Source of the DNA: Panax quinquefolius
Lineage: Eukaryota > Streptophyta > Magnoliopsida > Apiales > Araliaceae
NCBI GenBank assembly: GCA_020205615.1
Contig: CM035163.1
Span: forward strand, 58,005,899 to 58,069,898
DNA length: 64,000 bases
Reading direction: 5' to 3'
Part shown: positions 57,085 to 64,000 of the stretch, in pieces
Layout of the letters: every line of letters begins with the position of its first letter
How positions within the stretch are numbered: the first letter of the stretch is position 1
Notes under the pieces: model-generated
The model's input: the letters and a program-made list of their open reading frames with translations, nothing else
The model's database searches: none
Told to the model about the DNA's origin: nothing
Translations under genes and position numbers: made by a program

Positions 57085-59498
57085 TATGCTAAGGAATGAT
57101 AAGGATGATTGATTAATGAACTTAAGCCGTATAAGTCATGAATAAGTAATTCAAACTTAATTAAGTTATGAATTTATAAAGAGTTTATATGAACTACTCA
57201 TATGTGTACTTTAATAAGATGGTATGATAATAAGAATTAAGAATGGTGGTTAAAAGAATTAATCTATAATAAGTCATGAGAAAGAAAGTCATAAGTAGTT
57301 TATACTTTTATAAGTTATAAAGTCACAAAGAACAAGTAATAACTTATCATATAAATAAGTTAATGTAATATGTATGTTAAGATGTTAGTATGATGGATTG
57401 AATCCATTTGAAACGATGAACAAATCATAAGAAATGAAGTTAAGGTAAAATTTACGAGTTTGGACAATAATCGTCGAATTCATGAAATTCTCGGAATGGA
57501 AGTCGTATTTTGTGTTTGAAGTCGGAAACATTGGTTTTCAATGGAGACACATCATATTTGGAATTATAGAGTTGCGGACTCGAAAATGACCGAATTTCAA
57601 ATTTGAACGAAGAAACGAGCGTTGAACGTTCACAAAAGTTTATCGTTTTCGTTAAAAATGAACTAATAGGTGAAATTTTAGCAAACGAAGTCAAATAGAT
57701 AAAAATCTTGCATGAACACATAGAGTATGTAATTTGTGAACCGTAGGCTTTTGAACGAGCCAATTCGGACTTATAACGAAGAAGTTATGCGTCCGGGAGT
57801 TTCGCAAAATTAAAAGTCTGTAAAATTTTGCTAAGGCACAGAGTTGGCACCGCGGCGCCAACCCAAGGCCAAATGGTGGCTGACTAGCAGGTTGCAGACG
57901 CAATATGTCATTGCATCATCGCAAACTTCATGGCCATGACAAGAAGAGGAGAGCTATGTGTGGCGCCAAGCACTTTCGGTTCTAGGGTTTCGACAGACAA
58001 GAATGTTTACAAGTATAGAATGAAAGATAACTCATTAGCAATGAACTAAGGTATAAATATAATATTGTTAAGGCTTTGTTAGACACTTAATGTATGATGA
58101 TTAAAGGGTAATAATCAATTGAAGACGAACGTAAAGTATAAAGAACGTGAACCATATTCAATAATGATAAGGTCTATAACGTAAAGAGTTACAACTAAAT
58201 GTTGTTAAGTAATACGTGAACGTAAACGGTATGCAATAAAGTGTACTTAAGAAATGACGATTAAGTTTTGATTAATAACGTAAGGATGTTAGTAAGCCAT
58301 GAGGAAGGATGATTACCTCGAAACGAGTTGGATTAATGAAGTAAATCTACATAAGACATAGTAGAGAAAGAAGTTGGTAAGAATAATGTAAAATATAATG
58401 GCAAGCCAGAACCAATAGTAACAAATCTAATATATGATTAGATTGAGAGGAAGGGTAAGATTCATTAGGAACCATGTATGTTTATTCATGACCTAATGTG
58501 GTATGTTATGTGGTTATGTGTTGTAGAGACCGTAAAGACTGAAAGGAAAAGTTATTATACTATAGCAGACGATGGCAAGTTTTTCTTATCGCTTGTCTAA
58601 CCTTCGTGTTAGCCAAGTTTTCTATGATTCATGTTATAAGATGCATGAAGTGTTTTACTAAAGGGTCGATGCCAGTTTTATCTTGGCTAGACTAATCTTG
58701 AAGAGTTGATTGATTTATTTACAAGTCTTTCAATATAGAATTGCTAACGCTATCCTACGCCAATTGTTTAGTACGGATTCAAGGTAAACTTGAGTATGAA
58801 TAAACAAATGTATTTTTCATTGATTATTCGATGGGCATGTGAGGTTGTCAAAACTTAAACGTACATACATTTAATAGGATGTAGTGTTGATCAACATAGA
58901 GTACTATGGGCTGATCACCCAGAAGTGCTCGTAAGATATGCCGGACTTACGGACTTAGTGTCGGGTTATCCTTTTCAAAGAAATTATGAACTGCTCATGG
59001 TCTTGAGCTAGAATTTATGTTTTTAGTAAATATTGTTATTATAAAACGTTTTGAAGGAAAAGAAGTTCTATTTTGAATTATTGATAGTACTTCGTAACTA
59101 TTGTTCAGTTACTAAAGATATAAGATTTCTATGTTTCAAGCATGTCGTTTAAAAGAAATTGTTGTACTTGCTGAGCTTGTTATGCTCACTCTTTCTTGAA
59201 CCATATAGATGCAACTAGGACCAAATGAACCGAGGGATCCGAAGCGCGATAAAGGCAAGGCGAAGATGAACGATTAGTTTACCTTGTAATAAAATAGTAA
59301 GTTGTATATATCATAGTATGATGAACAAAGAATGTAATGGTTTTAGAACCTAGGAACGAGATGTAATATTATTAATGTAATAAGAATGTCGTTAATACAC
59401 ACATTTTGATGTCGTTTCAATAGAATGAATGTACAATTATGAGTACCGTGTAACACCATCTGTCGAGTTGGAAGATACCCGGATTTGGGGGCGTCATA
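57085..59498 (+). repeat. 5' LTR of E7, right part
   Basis: Continues the LTR after E8, collinear with about 54475-57079 of E8. A segment present in E8 near 55510-55700 (about 190 bp) is missing here. It ends GGGGGCGTCATA, with the usual final CA changed to TA. Confidence 0.9.
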
Positions 59499-59500
59499 TG

Positions 59501-59520
59501 TTGGTATCAAAACATTAGGT
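59501..59520 (+). other. Primer-binding site, tRNA-Met type (E7)
   Basis: TTGGTATCAAAACATTAGGT right after the LTR, a form of TGGTATCAGAGC in which GAG has changed to AAA. Confidence 0.8.
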
Positions 59521-59747
59521 CATAAAACTTAAGGGGGGAAGAACCTTAGGCTAATAACCTCGTTAAGAAAGAAAAGTCCGAAGGAAGTAAACTCAAACTT
59601 TACTTCAGTTGAATGAGTTAATAAGGTATTGAGGAAACTCAGTACCGAAAGATTTAAAAGATGGAAAGTAACCCTAAATAAATTAAATGTGATTGGTACT
59701 TATACTATTGTGTGTTATGTACTAATCAACATATGTGTTATTGTAGA

Positions 59748-60407
59748 ATGTCGATCGATAGCTTGATGTATAGAGATATATACACGGTGACCGAAGAAAC
59801 TGTGAACAGAGTAGAGCCTGTACCTATGCCAGTGGCGGAGGTACCATTAGTGATTTTAGAGGAGATGGAGGTAGTGGAGTACTTTTCTGAGGAAGACTAC
59901 TCCGAGGGAGATATGGATATAACATCATATCTTAATATGATGAGCAATGAGGAGGAAGTAATGGAGATAACTTCGGTTGAATGGCAGTGGTACCTATCTC
60001 AGAAGTCATTGCCTCCGGATCTGATAAGAGCATTATATCAGATTCCGCCGTGTGACGAGAATGTGCAATCGAGTACAGTTATGCGAGTAATCGAAATGAA
60101 GAGATTAGTGCTCTTAATGTAGCGAAGGAGTTCTGAGAGCATTTTGAGTTCGAGCATGATGAGAAGGTGCTCATGATAAATAAGGCTAGGGATTATATGA
60201 GCGAGGTGGTAGAGCTCAGAAGAAACCGGAGGAGAAGGACCGAAGATAGCACGGATGTCTTACATCCATAAGAGTGCTCATAAGGATTTCAAGCTGAAAG
60301 TTGCTTGTTATTCTATAGAGTCAGGGCAGACTCGACATACTATTAGTCGGGATACTGTAGCAAAGATTGCGAATGAGAAACACGAGGAAGCTGTTATGCA
60401 TTATTAG
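59748..60407 (+). pseudogene. E7 pre-gag ORF: acidic protein with helical region
   Basis: Lies between the primer site and gag. From MSIDSLMYRDIY at 59748 a very acidic stretch (ILEEMEVVEYFSEEDYSEGD, then NEEEVMEITSVEWQWYL) runs to 60122. After a frame change near 60085 the sequence continues ISALNVAKEF, FEHDEKVLMINKARDYM and VVELRRNRRRR, a charged helix-like segment. The end, to 60407, contains KLKVACYSIESGQTRHTISRD, which looks like a worn CCHC knuckle. The layout (acidic, then helical, then knuckle) parallels the pre-gag ORF of E2, although direct similarity is not obvious by eye. Function unknown. Confidence 0.5.
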
Positions 60408-60688
60408 AAGTCTAGAGTAAATAAATATATGTGTAGTGATGTAAAACCCTCTTTTGTATAAAAGGGTAGTCTTTTTGTAAATCCTAACTTTTGGAAAGTT
60501 CAATTGCGGGATAGAAATGTAATAGCCTTAGGCTATGTAAGCAAATTATAAATAGTTTTGACTATGAAGAAGAATATGAATATAATGAAGTTTTCATTTA
60601 ATATGCTTTGTGGTGGTATGAGTTGTTATGAGACGAATAATAACGAAGTAAGTAAATAGATAATAATGAAATTCTATTTAATCGAAAA

Positions 60689-61615
60689 ATGCCGCCAGGA
60701 GAAGACAACGTAATCAGGAAGCGGAATCGCGTAATGAAAATCAAGGGGGTCAAAATAACCCTATGCAAGAGTTTGTTAATTTATTAACGGCTGCATTTAA
60801 CTAAACCGGGGGTAGAGTACCTGCAGAACCTAGGTTAGAATGACTACCTTTAAAGAATTTAAAAGCGTAGGTCCGCCGGAGTTCAAAGGAATAACGGACT
60901 AATTAGAAGCCCAAACATGGGTAAAGGAAATAAAGAAGGCGTTTATTATTACAAATGTAGGTGAGGCGCAAAAGACTTCTTTTGTAACTTACATGATGAA
61001 ATGGGAAACCAACTTTTGGTAGGAGGCTTACCAGGGTGGGGCTAGAACAGATGGGGTAACGTGGGAACAGTTCAAGAAGGTTTTCTTCGAGAATTATTTC
61101 CCTACAAGCATGTAAGGGAGGATGGAGATTACGTTCTTAGAACTTAAACTAGGGACATGATTTGCCTTCCCAATCTGTGCCAGATTCATGAATTGGCAAA
61201 GTTTGCTCCACATCAAGTGGACACTGAGGAGAGGAAGGCTAGTAGGTTTGAGCAGGGCCTGAAACCCTGGCTCTATAGTAGGATTTCGGTGTTTCAGATT
61301 GTTTCATATGGGACCATTCTAGAAAAGGTGATTATAATAGAGAGTGGTAGTGAGGCGTTGACTCAATACCACAAAGAGAGAAAGAATAAGAGCAAGGGAG
61401 AGGGAGGAACCAAGGCAGAGAGTGCCAATGGTAGTGGCAGTATGTCAAAAGGAAAGAATTTTAACTCCGGGAATACTGGAGTGGGACAAGGGGATCCTAA
61501 GCGTAAGATCAAAGCGTGTAAGACATGTGGAAAGACTCATCTAGGAGTCTGTCTAATAGGGATTATAAGTACCTTTAAACATTACAGTAAAGGAGGAGGG
61601 AATAACTTTCGTTGA
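60689..61615 (+). pseudogene. E7 gag, broken
   Basis: Starts ATGCCGCC at 60689 (MPP, then a one-base shift into a QRNQEAESRNENQ-like frame). The capsid region reads FKSVGPPEFKG, EAQTWVKEIKKAF and SFVTYMMKWETNFW, with stops at 60901 (TAA), 61019 (TAG for Trp in F-W-W) and 61110 (TAA). From 61157 the frame is open: HELAKFAPHQVDTEE, FEQGLKPWLYSRIS, a Ser/Gly/Lys-rich linker and the knuckle start CKTCGKTHLGVC near 61518-61555. The second knuckle present in E2 is missing. Motifs match E2 Gag closely. Confidence 0.85.
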
Positions 61616-61899
61616 TTATATTCGTGGAAATGGCTTCATGAATAAGGAATGTAAGTATGTATCGGTAGATAAGTACCGATAAAGTTGAGAGAATTTGAAG
61701 TAATTCTAGGTATGAATGAGTTGATTAACTATAGAACTTTAATAAGTTGTTAGAATAAAAGTATGAATCTTCGGTTTTCTAAGTAACCCAAGGTAGTATT
61801 TTACGGTAATAAAATACCGCGACGCTCTTGTTGTCTAACCATGACGCAAGTTAGGAGAATGTTAAGGAAGAGGATGAGTCGTTACGATTACGTATCGAC

Positions 61900-62978
61900 T
61901 ATCGTAATAGGAGTAAGTTAACGGTTAAGAATAAATACCATGGCCCAGGATCGATGATCTATTTGATAAGTTGAAGAGGGCAAAGAATTTTTCTAAGATA
62001 GATTTGCGTACGGGGTATAGTCGGATGAAAGTAAGGAAGAAGGAGGAGGTACCTAAGACAACGTTAAGAAATTGTTATAGTTATGATGAGTTTCTGGTTA
62101 TGTCGTTTGGGTTAACTAATGTGCAAAAGTTAGACTTTCCGTAATGGGTGCCGAGCAAGTCAATGGCAAATTGATAGGTACTCTTGTGAGGTGCTATGGT
62201 TGAAAGTACCATTAGCATCACAGAGTGTTCAAATAATATTTGGATGAAGGTGTCGTAATGATCATTGGTGATATTCTAGTCTAATTTAAGACGCCAGAAG
62301 ATCACGCTGAACATTTGGAGATAGTGTGAGAAACACTACGTAGGGAGAAGTTGGATACGGAATTCACTACGTGTGAATTGTAGCTTAAAGAGATAGACAA
62401 AATTTGTTATTAAGAAGTATGTTGGGAATGAGAAGGGAGAAAATAGTTTTCAGGAGCTAAAAGGAAGGTTACGTGAGGCATCTGTATTGTCTTTATCAGG
62501 TGATACGGGGGATTTTATAGTGTATCTCGATGTTTCACATAGAAGACGGGGTTGCGTACTCATGTAGCATGGCAATGTTATTACGTATGCATCACGCTAG
62601 TTAAAGTATTATGAGGAGGCCTATCCTACTTAGGATCTAGAATTGTGGCTGTAGTTTTAGAATTAAAAATGGGAAGATAGTATTTATACGGGGGAGAAGT
62701 GTGAGATATACACGAACTCTAAGAGTCTGAAATATATCTCCACACAGAAGAAGTTGAATATGAAGTAGAGAAGATAATTGGAATGGATAAAGGATCATGA
62801 CTGTGATATATTATATCATACATGGAAGGTAAATGTAGAAGCCGACGCATTAAATAGGAAGGGTAGGGAAAAGCTATCGATGTTAACGACTCAGAGTGAG
62901 TTACTAACGGTGATGGCAAGAACGGAGCTAGAAGTTAAATTACGGAATGAAGAGGTAGAAATGTTATTCACAACGTAG
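61900..62978 (+). pseudogene. E7 RT and RNase H, broken
   Basis: [20 protein letters not shown] with RTGYSRMKV (about 61950-62035) is the RT motif A region; the catalytic Asp codon is at 62001-62003. [15 protein letters not shown] follows near 62080. The YVDD equivalent at about 62262 reads IIGDILV, so one catalytic Asp is Gly. After KTPEDHAEHLEIV a stop-rich stretch leads to RNase H: FQELKGRLREASVLSL and GDFIVYLDVSHRRRGCVLM (about 62450-62565). It ends KDHDCDILYHTWKVNVEADALNRKG (in 62778-62978, quoted in part). No protease is readable between 61620 and 61900. Confidence 0.82.
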
Positions 62979-62999
62979 ACTCAATCCACGATAATGGAA

Positions 63000-63350
63000 T
63001 GAGTTAATTAAATACAACTAGGTAACGAGGAGTTTAAGCGAGTGAAGAAGAGGATGCGGGATAAAGAGAAGAATATGTATAATCTTGTTTTGAAGGAGGA
63101 ATTTGAGTTCAAATAATTTTATAGTTAAGGGAAGAATTAATCAGAGGAAGATAGCATAATATGTTAATAAGTATTTAAACTTCCAACTCAAATTATTGAT
63201 AGGAAGTGACAAGTCATGAAAAATAAGATAACACCTTCGTTGAAGGTGAAATGAAAGAACCACAATGTCGAAGAAGCATTGTGGGAACTTGAGATTAAAA
63301 TGATGAAGAAATTTTCCTCATTTAGTTAGATAATTGTAGCGAGATTCTGG
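63000..63350 (+). pseudogene. E7 integrase remnants (both ends, core deleted)
   Basis: The start FKRVKKRMRDKEKNMYNLVLK (about 63030-63095, quoted at its length limit) fits the beginning of chromovirus integrase. The end, about 63216-63340, reads NKITPSLKVK, NHNVEEALWELEIKMMKKF, equivalent to the E3 tail VLWRNHAIEEMTRELETK. The two are about 120 bp apart, so the zinc finger and D-D-E core are gone in one internal deletion. One stop (TGA for Trp) lies in the tail. Confidence 0.72.
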
Positions 63351-63365
63351 GGACAGAATCCTTAT

Positions 63366-63378
63366 AAGGAGGGAAGAG
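63366..63378 (+). other. Polypurine tract of E7
   Basis: AAGGAGGGAAGAG directly before the LTR start TGTAGC, after the shared GGGGACAGAATCC. Orientation and spacing are as in E2 and E3. Confidence 0.88.
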
Positions 63379-64000
63379 TGTAGCATACTAGAAAATTTGG
63401 ATTTTTGAGAATTAAATTTTATTTTGATTATGTGGATTAAATGAAGTTAATTCATTATTTATGGGAGTAAGCTAATTGAAGGTCGATTACATAACCTAGA
63501 CATATTGGACGTCGTAGTATTTTGGCATGTGATAGAATTAAAGTGTTTGAATTTCCCGGACAAAAATAAAAGCTTTCAGAGAAATTTTTTGAAAACACTA
63601 TTCACGCATTTACCTTAGAATTATTTTTGAATTTCTGAGAAATACGTAATGATAGAATATCGAGGTGAGATAGAATATCCAATAATATTTCAGTTATGGC
63701 AAACGCAGTTTTTCGCCTGCGGACTTAAAACCTAACGGTTAGGGAAAATGAGTTGCGAGAAGGAATTTAAATGCGTATAATGAATTAAAGCAATGATTGT
63801 ATAATACGTAAGTATTGTACGAGGTAAAGAATACAAGTATAACACGAGGTATTATACGAGCGTGTATGAATGATGGAATGTCGATATTAAATAAGTATCT
63901 GAGTTAGAATACTGAGATTAATACATAAATTATATGTTATAAGGCTTTAAGCCAAATGTAATGGACTTGTAGGATTGAGTAAGAAATTGTAAAGTCCCAT
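63379..64000 (+). repeat. 3' LTR of E7, first 622 bp
   Basis: Starts TGTAGCATACTAGAAAATTTGG and follows 51755-52380 to the window end. Differences from the 5' LTR are mostly small multi-base changes rather than simple substitutions. Confidence 0.9.

Larger units (their letters stand above)
51755..64000 (+). mobile_element. E7: Ty3/gypsy (Tekay-like) element, 3' end beyond window
   Basis: 5' LTR 51755-59498 (interrupted by E8), primer site at 59501, interior to 63378, 3' LTR from 63379. Without E8 the LTR is about 3.78 kb, nearly as long as the 3.9 kb interior. The order is pre-gag ORF, gag, RT, RNase H, integrase remnants and polypurine tract, all plus strand. The two LTR starts (51755 and 63379) agree well. 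The coding part is decayed and the integrase core is deleted, so it is not autonomous. Confidence 0.85.

Noticed and set aside
55046..57903. Minus-strand ORFs containing FGLGLAPRRQLCA and similar, present in two places
   Set aside because: They repeat because the LTR is duplicated (E8 and E7), not because of conserved protein; no motif is recognised.
1..64000. Host protein genes, tRNA or rRNA genes
   Set aside because: Every coding motif seen belongs to retrotransposon proteins or their accessory ORFs. The only tRNA-like sequences are short primer-binding sites, and no cloverleaf or rRNA block was noticed. A tRNA scan was not possible here.

Overview
This window looks like flowering-plant repetitive DNA. 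It is AT-rich and gene-poor, and it is filled almost end to end by LTR retrotransposons nested inside one another. I see no credible host gene, tRNA, rRNA or CRISPR array. The evidence for a plant is the lineages present: Athila-like, Tat/Ogre-like and Tekay/Del-like Ty3/gypsy elements plus one Ty1/copia element. Their primer-binding sites match plant tRNA-Asp and initiator tRNA-Met, and the Tat-type pol carries a second RNase H. Lineage names come from protein motifs recognised by eye, without database searches.
Layout. (1) 1-3370: 5' end of an Athila-like element on the minus strand (5' LTR 1844-3370, gag to the left), running off the left edge. (2) 3376-29440: one very large Tat/Ogre-like element on the plus strand, called H here. 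It is cut into pieces by later insertions: gag/protease start 3438-4376; protease, G-patch and RT 14004-15961; RT, RNase H, second RNase H and integrase 19448-22143; a long repeat-rich 3' region with two antisense genes 22144-29295; start of its 3' LTR 29296-29440. (3) 4377-13998: Tekay-like element E3, minus, inserted into H protease with a CCGGT duplication. (4) 15962-19447: solo LTR E4, minus, inserted into H RT. (5) 29441-51754: E2, minus, inserted into the H 3' LTR. It has 4.6 kb LTRs and a gag-only interior with an extra ORF before gag. (6) 38971-51200: E5, a truncated relative of E3, inside the right LTR of E2. (7) 40473-49701: complete but decayed Ty1/copia element E6, minus, inside the E5 LTR, with an ATTCC duplication. 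(8) 51755 to the right edge: E7, plus, also inside the right LTR of E2. Its 5' LTR is split by a solo LTR of the same family, E8 (53120-57079).
Insertion order follows from who interrupts whom: H first, then E1, E3, E4 and E2 into H, then E5 and E7 into E2, then E6 into E5 and E8 into E7. Every gag or pol frame here is broken by stops or frameshifts, so no element looks autonomous.
Most interesting are the two antisense genes of H, a plant-mobile-domain-like protein with two short in-phase introns and a DUF7745-like protein. Next are the pre-gag ORFs with zinc knuckles in E2 and E7. Conserved hairpins precede the copia gag. Differences between LTR copies, and departures from the tRNA-Met primer site, cluster at CAG/CTG trinucleotides, which suggests either methylation-linked base-calling error or methylation-linked decay.
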